64,000 nt of DNA from an uncultured Flavobacteriaceae bacterium (GTDB lineage: Bacteria > Bacteroidota > Bacteroidia > Flavobacteriales > Flavobacteriaceae): contig CANLWN010000003.1 in NCBI GenBank assembly GCA_947494825.1, positions 62,001 to 126,000 of the forward strand, in the 5' to 3' direction. The notes under the pieces were generated by a model that made no database searches, was not told the origin of the DNA, and saw only the letters and a program-made list of their open reading frames with translations. Both the position numbers and the translations under genes were made by a program. Shown here in pieces: positions 48,904 to 59,318 of the stretch. How positions within the stretch are numbered: the first letter of the stretch is position 1; each line of letters starts with the position of its first letter.

Positions 48904-51900
48904 TTAATTCTTTATTTTAGGTATTGGCCCTAAATCAATATTAAAAAAGTGATTTTTCCTTTTTCCATAAGTCGCCCTGAAAACCTGTCTACCTTTATCT
49001 GTGGAAAGCCCTATTCTTAAGTATCTATTTGACCCTACCCAAGGATGGTAATATTTAAGGTAATTTCCAAAATATCCAATCGTATGTATTTTAAATGCAG
49101 TATAACTAATCCTTGGGGCTTTTATACTTAGCCTTACTGCACTCAAGGCAGATCCACCTGCTAAACTAAAAGCAATATCAGGTGAATTATAACCCGCAGC
49201 ATAAGACCAATCATAAAGTGTCATGCTGGACACGTTATCATAAATCCTATTTCCCAAGAACCCTTCTAAATCGCCAAAACTATCTGAAGCTACATAATCA
49301 TTGTAAAGTTGTCCTGTCGAATTTATGGTGTTTGCCACACCTTGAAGCGTTCTATCCGCTGGGCTTTCTATCCAAGCTGCAAAATCCTTCCCTCTCTGTG
49401 TCAGGCCTTCATTGAAACCTCCTGTAATGTCATAGTAAGATCTAGCAGCTATATCAGCGATATTTATTTTACCAGAACCACCAAAAAGTTTCCCGATATT
49501 ACTTAAATAGTCATGTGAAGCCGAATTCGTCCCAACCCAAGTAAAGCCATCAATACTTGCGCTTGTATTGTGCCATTCCAATTCACCTGTTGTGTCGTTG
49601 ATATACCAGTCTTCACCACCATCAGGATCCACCCGAGAAAGGGGGTTATTGCCCATTCCTAGATATGGGGAAGCATACTGCCCAGCAGGATCCGTAGTTA
49701 GCCATCTTCCTATCCTGCCATCCCACAATCTAAGCTCAAAGGCCTCCTTCCCGGTCTCCGGATCCTTTTCCTGGCCCTGGAAAGCATAGCGGTAGGTATT
49801 GGCATCGATACTATTGCGGTTGGGCATGGGCATCCCAAAGGGATAGTAATCGTTGTAACTTTGGTTGCTGGTACTGCTCCCGTTTTTTTGGAAGACCGCC
49901 CTAACATTGCCCAAATGGTCCGTAAGTTGATAGACATTGACACCCCCGCTCCGCAGGTGTATCCCAAGCCTATTGGTCCCATAAATGAGCTGTTCCTGTA
50001 GGGTGCTACCATTATAAACCGACATAATACTGCCTGCCGCATCCCTAACGTAATAAGTGGTGCCGGTTAAGGTACCACTGCCGTTATAGCTTTGTTTCTT
50101 GACCCTGTGGTTCCGATCGTTGTAAAAGAACTTGACTAAAGATACGTTGTTTTTCTTTACCTCGGTGACCAGTCCGCTGGCATTGTAAAAATAGGTCAAG
50201 CTCTCGCCGGTGTTGGTAATCAATTGCCCAATCTTGTTATAGACATAGTTGTTACCGCTCTGATCTCCGATGTCATCGGCACCTGAGACGTCACCGGCCG
50301 CATCATCTACCCGCAACAACTGGTTGGGGCCGTCCTGAGGTGTGGTCTTGTAGGTGTAGGTAAGATCGTCCATGGCATTGCCGCCACTGGCATCCTTGTT
50401 CCGCTTTAAGTTCTGGATGTTGCCATTGGCATCATAGGAAATACCGGTAACATCATAGTCGCCAGCGCCCAATTCTTCCAACTGTCCCACAATTTTTGTC
50501 GCAAAGGTACTCCCTCCCTGCGCATGGAAGCCCGGTAGTAGCGTAATGCTGTTCCCTGCCTCCAATGTCGTATTGCTGCCATTGGCATAAACCAAAGTGC
50601 TGGTCAGGTCCTCCTGTGCCGGTTCGTCCCCGTTGGCCACCCGACCAAAATTGGCCTGGGCAAGCCAATTGTTCCTGTCATAAGCAAAGGCATAGGTGCT
50701 CTGTTTACCGCTCACGGCATATAACGGGCTGTTCCATCGAATGCCCTTGATATTGCCGTTTAACTGATCGGTCCCATATCCCGGGGTCGTGATATTATCC
50801 GTGCTCTTTCGGGCATAGTCGCTCTGGTTATAGTCCAGTTGCATCCCAAACAGATCATTGCTATCCCCTCCAGGGTCGTCAGCCGCACTTAAGCTGGGGT
50901 GGTTAATACTCTTTAGCTGCCCGGCCAGGTTATAGACATAGTCCACCCCTTGGGCTCCCCCGGCCATTTCGGTCCGTTTTAAAGCTCCTGTTTCATAATA
51001 CTCGTATTCGGCATGGGTGGTATAGCTGCTCCCATTGATGGAGGTTTCTACCTTGGTCAATTGATCGGCCGTATTATAAGTATAGCGGTGAATAAATTGC
51101 TCGTTGGAAACGCCCTGCTGGTAAATGACCTTAGTAACGAGACCGGTGATGGGATCGTACTCATAGTCTACCGTTTTGGTGCCCAACCCCTGTATTTCCT
51201 GCACCAGCCATTCTACACGACCGTAAATGTCGTAGCTGTACCAGGTTTCGCTCTGGTCATTGGCGGTATAGGCCACATTTCCGGCTGAAAAGTCGAGCGC
51301 GGGATAGGACGATTGGCGAGATCCCAAATTATAGGTCTGTGCGGTTTCATCGTATTCCGTATGATGCAACTCGCTCCGGGTACCCGAGACCATACCGCTA
51401 TCCGGGTCGGCCGAACTAAAGCCGCTATTCTGCACCACCCCACTTTCTATAGGGCGACCAAAACTGTCGTAATTGGTATAGGAGAATCGTCCGGCATCCT
51501 TTTGCACGCTGTTCTGGGAATAACGGATTTGCCCATCATTTCTGTACTTAAACCAGGCCTCTCCCTCATCCGGACTCTTGGTATAGGTCAACTGCCCCAG
51601 GGTATTGTACTGATATTCCGTCTTGGGCTTGGTGGCCTTGGTGGTGCCAAGGGGCTGGTAGCTTGCTATAAGCCTTCCGGACCGATCATATTCGTTGAGG
51701 CTATAGTCATAGTAGTTTTCCTTATAATTAACGGTCACCGGATTGGCCGTATCGTAATTGTCCGGATCATTTACCGCCACCCGGTAAAACCCATTGGGCA
51801 AGCCCGTGGAAGGGCTCACCGTAGACTCCGTTATCAAATTGTATGTGGTTATGGTGTTGCCGTTGGTGGTCACCGTAAAGCCCATACTGCTACCCTGGGG

Positions 51901-52734
51901 CACATGGATGTCCACAAAGCCCTGTTCGTAGATATCAATGCTCATACTCCTGGCCGTGGTGCCTCCGCTACGTGCGGAGGCCAAGGGGCGCCCATCGCTA
52001 TCGGCAAACACCACATTTTCATTGCCATGGGCATCCCTGCTAACGGTCTTATGTATTCTATAATCCGCTGCGGCGTACTTGCTTTCCCCAAATGCCACTG
52101 TTTGGGCCAACTCCTGGCCTGCACGCATGGTAAAGGCGTAGGCCTGCGGCCATTGTCCGTTTACTTTGTTCCCACCAATCGTTTTCAATGGCGTTCCCGG
52201 GTTTAATGAACTAAATATAGTACGGGAAAAGGGGTAGGAGGTGATATCCATATAACTGTTGCCCGGGTGGTCATTGTTGTCATTGGACGTACTGTAGTAG
52301 TTTCCCAGGGTATTGGAAGCCGTGCCCACCGTGCTTGGGTTATCTGGGTTCGCTTCAAAATCGGCCACCGAATAGGTGCTATTTCCCGCATCCCGTATAA
52401 AACTGCTCCGGTATCCAAAGGTAGTTCCCACCGGGGCACCCAAAGTGGAAAGTGCTGCCCTCCCTTGATAATCATACAGGGTTTGGGAGGCCCATATCTT
52501 GTTCGTCAAAATATCCTTGGTCTGCACCTGTTGTACCTTCCCCAATTCATCGAAGAAAGAGACACTTCTGCTTTTTACTGTGCCGTTCACATCAAAACTT
52601 TCCAAACTGCTCCAGTTGCTTGTAGAGGGAAGTGCATCAAAGGCATCCTGGGCATAGGTCGATAGGCCGCAAAACGCAATCAGCAAGCCCGTGGTCAAAA
52701 TTTGTAATCCGAAGTTTTTTAGCTGTTTTTTCAT
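48904..52734 (-). CDS. RHS repeat/core protein with unique toxin tail (module 2)
   Basis: A 1276-residue protein with a signal peptide (ILTTGLLIAFCGLSTYA). RHS/YD repeats run through most of its length (YDRSGRLIASYQ, YDSFGRPIES). A coathanger-like SITLLPGFHAQGGSTF segment lies mid-protein. The core ends YQLTDHLGNVRAVF ... YYPFGMPMP ... YRYAFQGQEKDPETGKEAFE ... NPLSRVDPDGG. The tail after that (about 1060-1276) is unique, with a hydrophobic stretch (SPDIAFSLAGGSALSAVRLS) and a basic end with GRQVFRATYGKRKNHFFNID. Its activity is not recognised; a cytosolic target is suggested by the soluble immunity protein. Confidence 0.88.
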   Translation of the reverse strand: MKKQLKNFGLQILTTGLLIAFCGLSTYAQDAFDALPSTSNWSSLESFDVNGTVKSRSVSFFDELGKVQQVQTKDILTNKIWASQTLYDYQGRAALSTLGAPVGTTFGYRSSFIRDAGNSTYSVADFEANPDNPSTVGTASNTLGNYYSTSNDNNDHPGNSYMDITSYPFSRTIFSSLNPGTPLKTIGGNKVNGQWPQAYAFTMRAGQELAQTVAFGESKYAAADYRIHKTVSRDAHGNENVVFADSDGRPLASARSGGTTARSMSIDIYEQGFVDIHVPQGSSMGFTVTTNGNTITTYNLITESTVSPSTGLPNGFYRVAVNDPDNYDTANPVTVNYKENYYDYSLNEYDRSGRLIASYQPLGTTKATKPKTEYQYNTLGQLTYTKSPDEGEAWFKYRNDGQIRYSQNSVQKDAGRFSYTNYDSFGRPIESGVVQNSGFSSADPDSGMVSGTRSELHHTEYDETAQTYNLGSRQSSYPALDFSAGNVAYTANDQSETWYSYDIYGRVEWLVQEIQGLGTKTVDYEYDPITGLVTKVIYQQGVSNEQFIHRYTYNTADQLTKVETSINGSSYTTHAEYEYYETGALKRTEMAGGAQGVDYVYNLAGQLKSINHPSLSAADDPGGDSNDLFGMQLDYNQSDYARKSTDNITTPGYGTDQLNGNIKGIRWNSPLYAVSGKQSTYAFAYDRNNWLAQANFGRVANGDEPAQEDLTSTLVYANGSNTTLEAGNSITLLPGFHAQGGSTFATKIVGQLEELGAGDYDVTGISYDANGNIQNLKRNKDASGGNAMDDLTYTYKTTPQDGPNQLLRVDDAAGDVSGADDIGDQSGNNYVYNKIGQLITNTGESLTYFYNASGLVTEVKKNNVSLVKFFYNDRNHRVKKQSYNGSGTLTGTTYYVRDAAGSIMSVYNGSTLQEQLIYGTNRLGIHLRSGGVNVYQLTDHLGNVRAVFQKNGSSTSNQSYNDYYPFGMPMPNRNSIDANTYRYAFQGQEKDPETGKEAFELRLWDGRIGRWLTTDPAGQYASPYLGMGNNPLSRVDPDGGEDWYINDTTGELEWHNTSASIDGFTWVGTNSASHDYLSNIGKLFGGSGKINIADIAARSYYDITGGFNEGLTQRGKDFAAWIESPADRTLQGVANTINSTGQLYNDYVASDSFGDLEGFLGNRIYDNVSSMTLYDWSYAAGYNSPDIAFSLAGGSALSAVRLSIKAPRISYTAFKIHTIGYFGNYLKYYHPWVGSNRYLRIGLSTDKGRQVFRATYGKRKNHFFNIDLGPIPKIKN

Positions 52735-52744
52735 GGTTGTATTT

Positions 52745-55700
52745 TTAGAATGAGCTTACACTTACTGATGTAGAAACGGTACCGCAATTTCCAGGTTTCT
52801 GAATACTTAAACTTGTGGAGCCCGAACCACCAGCGGCGGAATTTACGCTCAAGGTACAGCTCACCGAGCCCGAGCCCGGGAAAACCCCGGCATTTACATT
52901 GGATACGCTGCTTCCGTTATTAGGGAGAGTTGAACTTACCCCATTTACCGATACGGATCCGTTGAATCCTGCGTTGGACCCTCCTGTGGAAGCCGAGTAA
53001 ATAATGGGATCCCCTGGGGTTCCATTGAGGGTGACCGTCTTGACCCCAGCTCCATTGTCCGACGCATTGGTAAAGGTATAGGAGGTTGATACCGAAACAT
53101 CGGTAGTAAAGGATTGGGAACTATTTAGGGTCAATGTAATGGTCTTATTGCCAGCGCTGCTGTACGAATGCGACAGCGTAGATGGCGGATTGTTGCTTCC
53201 ACTCTGCGAATTGCCATCCCCAAAGTTCACATTCCAGCTTGTTACCCCTCCATATCCGGTAATATCAAAATTGATGGTACATGCCGTGGTCGCCGTGGTC
53301 CTATCGGGAGTTATGCTACCCGAGAGGTTGCTACAGGTGCCCGTACTTCCATTTTTGTACTGGAGTTTGTTGCTTGTAACGATTTTAAATCCACCGGTAA
53401 TACCGGTCTGATCTACCACCTCTATATAAGTACTGCACAATTGCCCCCCTTCATTGTAGATGTATTGCGTTGCCAGATTATTGGCCCCAAGGATATGGGT
53501 AAGTTCGTCCCATTCGTTGTACACATAGGAACTCATGGAAGATTGCACCGGATGGATCCTAAAATCATCGTAGTAAAGGGTGCCCGAGTTGGCCCTTACG
53601 TAGATGGTCTTATTTGAGGAACTTAAATCCACATAGTGGTTCAACAGCACCCAATCCCCTGCGATGATTTTTTCACCGTTAAAGGATTTTAGGCTGTTTC
53701 CGTCGTAGACCCTTGCGTTGGTATGGTTATCCTTGGAGGCCCAGACAGAAATCTTGTATTTTCCTGTTCGATGCCCGGACATGGTGGTCTTAAACCCTTG
53801 GTCACTGGTGACCTTAATCGCGTACTGGCCCGTATGCGCCCGATCCGTAGTTCGTCCTACATCATCTATACCGCCATCGAAGGTGGTCCCATCCAAATGT
53901 TCCGCACCGCTATAGTGCATTTCCGAGAGGGGGGCATTGGCAGCGGCAATAATCTTGGTATGTGCATCGCCCATACGGGTAGCCGCCTTGTTTCCGTTGA
54001 TATCTTCCACCTCCAAAATCATGGAATAGCGATCATACGCATTGATTTGTGAAACCAGTTTCCAATCGGTCGGTTGGGAGCTTGCCGTGGTACTCCAGTT
54101 AAATCCATCATAGTCCCCTGAAAAACTGGTATAGAAACCATTGCTATCACTGGTACCGTCCCAAGTATACGTTTTGTGTTTTCGCCATACCTTGGTGGTA
54201 CTTCCTCCATTACTAGGGTTATAGGTCCAAGGGTTCCAGGTATTGATTCCGGCACCCATTAACTTATAGGTACCGTTATCCTTGATATAGGTTTTGTTCA
54301 TTGCGTCTTGCGTCAACATATTTTTATAAGTGCTATTGGTAATCTTACTGCCCATCTCGGCGTAGCGCGTGTAAGCGGGGATGGTCTCCGTCCTAAATTC
54401 AGTACCATCGCTCTGCAATGTGGTAGTTTGAAGTAGCTGACCCGAATAGGAATCATGTTCGTCAAAATAAGTGGTGCTGGTAAAACCTCCCTGTATTACC
54501 GTGGTGCTCAATAAGGCACTGGAATATATGGTTCGTGAGGAACTGTTCACATACCATTTATCGGTTATGGAACCACTGGCATAATCCAATATCTTATACT
54601 GTTGAAACGATTCCCGAACGACCCCGTGGGGGGCATTGTCCGGCAAGGCATAATTGTTAATGGTCTTGCTCAGCAATTGACCATAACTATTATAGCTGGC
54701 TGTTGATAAAAGTTGTCCCAAACATGCCGTATTGTCCTTTATGTTTATTTCGCTTACCGAGACAGAGGCATTGGCCCCGGGATTGCTAAATATATCGTCG
54801 TCCTTATCAATCTGCAGGATGTCCCCAAAAGCAACGGTTCCGCTTTTTTCCGGAAGTGTTTTAAATACGTACTGCGTATAGCCCAAAGAGGTGTTGTTTG
54901 TCCCAAAAGCTGTGGTCCTCACGTGGGAATACATGGGAATGGGTGCCGGAAGCTCCATCCCATAGGGCACTTCATTGTCGGCATAGGGTCCGAAAGGGAT
55001 GAAGGATACGATACCCGATGTGGTACTGGTGCCTGGAACATTGTAATCGTATTCCGTTTTGTACGAATTGACACCATCCGTGGTGGTCAGGGATTTTACC
55101 CGTGTACCGGTGGAAAAGGTATCCCCGGACATGCTGACCCTGGTATAGGTATTGTTAAAGGTAATAGAGGAACAATCCGTACCATAGGATACGGAACTTA
55201 TAGAGGTGGGATTTCCATTCAATTGCAATTTTATTTTCTGCGGATTGATGACCTGTATTACTTTGGCCGTACCGTCATATACATCCATGGAGTAGGGGTC
55301 GGGATCCGAGGGGGTTGCCCCGTCACTGCAACTGGTCACCTTTCTATGTGTTACCGGAAGATTATCGTTAAGTCCAATACCGAAATTGGAAAAATCCACA
55401 TTTGCGGTAACTTCAAAGGTGTTGTTGGCATCCAAACTTCGTGTGGTCGAAAAACTAATGTTTTGTGATATAGCGGACGAAAAGGTATCTTCCTCGTAAT
55501 CCACCGTAATTTTACCTCCAGTAGGCATGGTAATCTCATTGAGGCTCCATTGATCTGGATCAAATTTGTCATAGCCCCATTCGTCCTTATCGGCCAGGGT
55601 GTACGGTTTGTTGATATAGGCAAAGGTGTACGGGGGCATCAGTTGATTGTCTCCCTTGCCTTTAAAGGCCACATTTTTTAAGGTCAGCCGTCCCGAAGCC

Positions 55701-58111
55701 GAGGTGTAAGGCGCTCCTGAAGCCAGGCTATAATCGTAGGCAAATGAAACAACTTTAACAGCTTTGCTTTTTAAGATACCCCAATCGTTTCCATCCTTAG
55801 CATCCAGGACATTATCTTGCCTACTACACTTTACGTATTTAAAACCGCCACCATCCGAAACTTGGTCAAACCAATCAATGGAATAGGTGGTGTTTGCAGT
55901 TGGTGTTGAACTTAAATTCGTGGTATTGGTCCTGGAGATCGTTCCCAGGTCCGTATTCTTGAGTAGAAGGATCTCTTTAAGCCGCAACAGGCTTTGCTCT
56001 TTGAGGTTGAAGGTCCGTAAGGCCGTATTTTTATCTTTCCTGTGCCTATAGGTCAATTGTTTTCCTCTACTATCCAATCGCTCCTCTTTTACAAAAAGCG
56101 CCGTATGCGTCCGGGTAAATACCTTATCCAGATAGTACACTTCCTTTCGTCCCCAGGAATAGTTTTTTATCTCGTCATTTAGACCGCTCTCTTCAAACTC
56201 TTCGCCATGTGGATTGTACCAGATATAACCATCGGTCCATTGTCCGTAGTCAAAGGCCACCCAATACCCATAGTCCGAATCATCTGGTTTTTGATTGTTG
56301 TTCATATCCACAAAATCCGGACCTGTAACCGCAGTGAGTAACCAGTGCGTGGCATATTTTTTTAGCTGGCGCTTTTCATAAAAAGCATCATCCTCATTGG
56401 TGTATTGGGAATCCATCCCGTACTGTCTTGCCACAATCTCGTGGTTATGTACCGGTATGGTATAATGATAGGTCTTTCCATCCGGGGCCACCACCTTAAA
56501 AGCGCCAATTCCGTCAGGTTCGTACACAGTGCTACTGTAAACCGGTATATTGGAAACGGTCTTTAAAAGACCCTGATTAAACGGTGTGCCCGCAGCAAGC
56601 TCCGCGTTGGTATAATACTCCACATACCTTCCGGTTGTCCTACGGGATAGGGAAGCACTTGCCGTAGACGTCAGGTAATTGAAGATAAGGGAACTGTTCG
56701 CAGAACTGCCGTGAAAATCCTTTTGGGTCTGTAACCAGGTGGAAGTGTAGTCATTATCAAACTGAAAATCGGGCAACAAAGTGAACTCCGTTGCGGTAGC
56801 ATAGGAGGTGCCAGCGCTGGGCAGTTCGTGTCTCAGCTCATAGTCCACCGTAGGAAAACTGTTCTCCACTTTTTTGTTGAGCCCAATTAATGCTCCGTTT
56901 TTTTGATGCCGGGGGGTTATGGAACCTCCGATACCCTGGCCCGTAACCCGGTAGCCATCGTAATTGGGATATACCGCATTGCTGCTATTGCTATTATAGG
57001 TGGTAGAGGTACCTACCCCATAGATATCCGAAGTAGCATGAACACTGGAACTATTTTGATTTAAGGCCGTTCTGTTATTCTTAAAATACAGGGTGCCGTT
57101 AACAATGTTATGCTCCAAATTATCCAAAGATACCGTGGTCTTTTGCTTTCCGAAACTAAATGACAAAATACCTCCAGGCAAGGGAATAAAAACGGGAATG
57201 TTATAACCGCTTTGTTTTACATTATAATCATTTGATGATACCGAATGTGAAAATGAAGATACGTTTGCTCCAGTTCCTAGGCCTTTGACCTTTCCCGAGA
57301 CACCAACACCGTTCGAGGAAAAATTTACACCAACGCTGCTCTTTTTACCCCTCTCTCCAACAGAATATGCCGCATTTGCGGAAACATCACCACTCCAGCT
57401 CGAACTTACTGTTAAATCAACAGATTGGTTAGGAATCAAGCTGCCAAACCCATAGCCACCTCCCAATCCGATCCCATTGGTGCCAACACTGCCTCCCAAA
57501 GAAAAGCCACTTTTTCCCAAACCTACATTTGCACTTAATGAAGCGCCCGTTGTCCCAAGGTTTACTCCAACATTTCCTCCTTCAAAACCGGCGCCCAGAC
57601 TTACCGAACCTCCAAAAGCGCGAGTGTCCCCCCAAGCTAGGTTAAGTCCAACGGATGCTCCCCCGGTGGAAGTAAAACTAATGCTCGCGGAGTAGTCGGT
57701 ATAAGTAGTCCCCTTATTATAAAAATACTCTCTAAAAGTGCCCTGGTCCCAATCATCAGGGTAGCCATTTACAGAACGGGTAATGGCCCCAGGGTTCACG
57801 TTCCAGCCCAAACCGGTCCAGGACGCCTCCTGATCTATGGCAATCCCAGCGTGGTACGCCAGGGACAAGGGATAACCACCTTCCGGAGAGGGTACATTCA
57901 TTAGGGGCAATACATAACTCAAATCGCCCGTGGCCAGGTTGACCATATCCGTGGCATCCACAGGCTCAAAACTTGACGCTTCGGGCGCCGTGGGGCCATT
58001 GTTAGATGCATAAAGCATGTTAACGGGCAATAAACTGGGTAAAAAGGCCAGGGTAAGGCACACGGCCATTACTTTGTGGGAGAACTTGGTTTTTGTCTTG
58101 TGCGATTTCAT
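52745..58111 (-). CDS. Giant SpvB/TcaC-like RHS partner protein with glycine-rich insert and PKD-like domain (module 2)
   Basis: A 1788-residue protein with a signal sequence (VMAVCLTLAFLPSLLPVNMLYA). The front matches the SpvB type (VNLATGDLSYVLPLMNVPSP, LGWNVNPGAITRSVNGYPDD). Residues about 145-300 form a glycine/serine-rich insert of short strands (SLGGSVGTNGIGLGGGYGFG). RHS-like repeats follow. A jelly-roll-like segment lies at about 1460-1560, and a PKD-like domain near the end (WNVNFGDGNSQSG, LSHSYSSAGNKTITLTLN). It would be the first half of the module 2 cage. Ten bases separate it from the RHS gene. Confidence 0.85.
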   Translation of the reverse strand: MKSHKTKTKFSHKVMAVCLTLAFLPSLLPVNMLYASNNGPTAPEASSFEPVDATDMVNLATGDLSYVLPLMNVPSPEGGYPLSLAYHAGIAIDQEASWTGLGWNVNPGAITRSVNGYPDDWDQGTFREYFYNKGTTYTDYSASISFTSTGGASVGLNLAWGDTRAFGGSVSLGAGFEGGNVGVNLGTTGASLSANVGLGKSGFSLGGSVGTNGIGLGGGYGFGSLIPNQSVDLTVSSSWSGDVSANAAYSVGERGKKSSVGVNFSSNGVGVSGKVKGLGTGANVSSFSHSVSSNDYNVKQSGYNIPVFIPLPGGILSFSFGKQKTTVSLDNLEHNIVNGTLYFKNNRTALNQNSSSVHATSDIYGVGTSTTYNSNSSNAVYPNYDGYRVTGQGIGGSITPRHQKNGALIGLNKKVENSFPTVDYELRHELPSAGTSYATATEFTLLPDFQFDNDYTSTWLQTQKDFHGSSANSSLIFNYLTSTASASLSRRTTGRYVEYYTNAELAAGTPFNQGLLKTVSNIPVYSSTVYEPDGIGAFKVVAPDGKTYHYTIPVHNHEIVARQYGMDSQYTNEDDAFYEKRQLKKYATHWLLTAVTGPDFVDMNNNQKPDDSDYGYWVAFDYGQWTDGYIWYNPHGEEFEESGLNDEIKNYSWGRKEVYYLDKVFTRTHTALFVKEERLDSRGKQLTYRHRKDKNTALRTFNLKEQSLLRLKEILLLKNTDLGTISRTNTTNLSSTPTANTTYSIDWFDQVSDGGGFKYVKCSRQDNVLDAKDGNDWGILKSKAVKVVSFAYDYSLASGAPYTSASGRLTLKNVAFKGKGDNQLMPPYTFAYINKPYTLADKDEWGYDKFDPDQWSLNEITMPTGGKITVDYEEDTFSSAISQNISFSTTRSLDANNTFEVTANVDFSNFGIGLNDNLPVTHRKVTSCSDGATPSDPDPYSMDVYDGTAKVIQVINPQKIKLQLNGNPTSISSVSYGTDCSSITFNNTYTRVSMSGDTFSTGTRVKSLTTTDGVNSYKTEYDYNVPGTSTTSGIVSFIPFGPYADNEVPYGMELPAPIPMYSHVRTTAFGTNNTSLGYTQYVFKTLPEKSGTVAFGDILQIDKDDDIFSNPGANASVSVSEINIKDNTACLGQLLSTASYNSYGQLLSKTINNYALPDNAPHGVVRESFQQYKILDYASGSITDKWYVNSSSRTIYSSALLSTTVIQGGFTSTTYFDEHDSYSGQLLQTTTLQSDGTEFRTETIPAYTRYAEMGSKITNSTYKNMLTQDAMNKTYIKDNGTYKLMGAGINTWNPWTYNPSNGGSTTKVWRKHKTYTWDGTSDSNGFYTSFSGDYDGFNWSTTASSQPTDWKLVSQINAYDRYSMILEVEDINGNKAATRMGDAHTKIIAAANAPLSEMHYSGAEHLDGTTFDGGIDDVGRTTDRAHTGQYAIKVTSDQGFKTTMSGHRTGKYKISVWASKDNHTNARVYDGNSLKSFNGEKIIAGDWVLLNHYVDLSSSNKTIYVRANSGTLYYDDFRIHPVQSSMSSYVYNEWDELTHILGANNLATQYIYNEGGQLCSTYIEVVDQTGITGGFKIVTSNKLQYKNGSTGTCSNLSGSITPDRTTATTACTINFDITGYGGVTSWNVNFGDGNSQSGSNNPPSTLSHSYSSAGNKTITLTLNSSQSFTTDVSVSTSYTFTNASDNGAGVKTVTLNGTPGDPIIYSASTGGSNAGFNGSVSVNGVSSTLPNNGSSVSNVNAGVFPGSGSVSCTLSVNSAAGGSGSTSLSIQKPGNCGTVSTSVSVSSF

Positions 58112-58135
58112 ATGTCGGTTCTTTTAATCGTTGTT

Positions 58136-58759
58136 TTATTCAAATTTCAGTTTAGGTTCCGTTCGTATGGGATCGGTGGGGATCTTAAACCCTACTTCCC
58201 CGGTAGCAAAACCGATGTCATCTATGGTAAAATGGAAGAAATCGTTGCTCAGGAGGCGTCCGTCCCTGGGGTAGACCAGGAGAAGTTGGGTACTTTGTCC
58301 CATACCATACATTCGCGGATAGATGTAGTCAGCCATGGGAATCGTATCCCGGGTCTTGCTTATTAAATGTACCTTTTCGGACATACCAAAGGCCAACTGG
58401 TTTACCATGGCCCCAAATTCGTTCCGGTTACCCGCTTTTGCGCTCAACAGTTCCTGATTGTCAATGCCCAGGGAAAGGTTAAAATAGAGGTAATCCCCGT
58501 ACTTGTTCCTCAGGCTATCCACCTTTTCTTTATTAATATCTTCTCCCAGGGCCTGATTGATCAAAACATCGGTGGGCCTATAGCTTAGGGTATAATCCAC
58601 ACCTTTCACCTTCTTATGTTGTGTATATCCATTTTCCGTATCCCTAACATGTGCCCAGAGTTCCTTTTCGGTATCGAAGGTTTTTTGCCCACACGAAAAC
58701 AGGGCAACCATGCCCATAACACCTAAAAAAAGACGGGTATATGAAAATATTGGTTCCAT
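58136..58759 (-). CDS. Lipoprotein of module 2
   Basis: A 207-residue protein with a lipobox at MVALFSC. The mature part has no recognised family (DTEKELWAHVRDTENGYTQH; ADYIYPRMYGMGQSTQLLLV). It lies between the Skp-like chaperone and the giant SpvB-like gene on the same strand, 24 bp from the latter, so it probably helps module 2 reach or leave the outer membrane. ATG 58771 is an alternative that would overlap the upstream gene. Confidence 0.65.
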   Translation of the reverse strand: MEPIFSYTRLFLGVMGMVALFSCGQKTFDTEKELWAHVRDTENGYTQHKKVKGVDYTLSYRPTDVLINQALGEDINKEKVDSLRNKYGDYLYFNLSLGIDNQELLSAKAGNRNEFGAMVNQLAFGMSEKVHLISKTRDTIPMADYIYPRMYGMGQSTQLLLVYPRDGRLLSNDFFHFTIDDIGFATGEVGFKIPTDPIRTEPKLKFE

Positions 58760-58760
58760 G

Positions 58761-59294
58761 CTATTTTCCATTAAATTCTGCGTTAAGTCCTTCCAATACG
58801 TCTTGGGTGAGATCCGAAACGTCCTGGGCATACATAATGTTGCCACTGCCCTCGGCCCCAAAAATGATGCGGTATCCCTTGCGTTTACCGTATTCCTTGA
58901 CATAGGTATTGATATCATTGACGACGGTTTGCGTCATTTTTTGATCTTCTTCCTGTATCTGCTTCTGAATGGCCTGCTGGTAATTGTTCAATTGCTGTTG
59001 TTTGTTCTGTAGGAGTTGTTGTTTGAGTTCCAGTTCTTTTTGGGTCATGGTACTCCGCTCCTTTTCGTAGGCTTTGAGCTCATCTTGCCAATTCACTAAA
59101 AGGCTGTCTACATTCGCTTTTAGCGTACTGGCTTTTTTATTAAAGGCTTCGCGCTCCACTTCGGTGCGGGCATAGCCGTCCACTAACTTTTTGATATCTA
59201 CATAAACCAGGTCCGACTCAGAACTCGTGTAAAAAATAGCGGCAATACTTGCTACCAAAGCGATAATTGAAAGTAGAAGTGTTAATTTATTCAT
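58761..59294 (-). CDS. OmpH/Skp family periplasmic chaperone
   Basis: A 177-residue protein with an N-terminal signal/anchor (LLLSIIALVASIAAIFY). YVDIKKLVDGYARTEVEREA begins the Skp core, then long helical arms with Gln-rich heptads (LELKQQLLQNKQQQLNNYQQ), and a return strand near the end (YRIIFGAEGSGNIMYAQ). Skp-like trimers hold outer-membrane or secreted proteins unfolded in the periplasm. Its place inside module 2 suggests a dedicated chaperone for the fibre or RHS proteins. Confidence 0.85.
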   Translation of the reverse strand: MNKLTLLLSIIALVASIAAIFYTSSESDLVYVDIKKLVDGYARTEVEREAFNKKASTLKANVDSLLVNWQDELKAYEKERSTMTQKELELKQQLLQNKQQQLNNYQQAIQKQIQEEDQKMTQTVVNDINTYVKEYGKRKGYRIIFGAEGSGNIMYAQDVSDLTQDVLEGLNAEFNGK

Positions 59295-59318
59295 AGGATT
59301 CTTCTTGGTTTTTATTGT

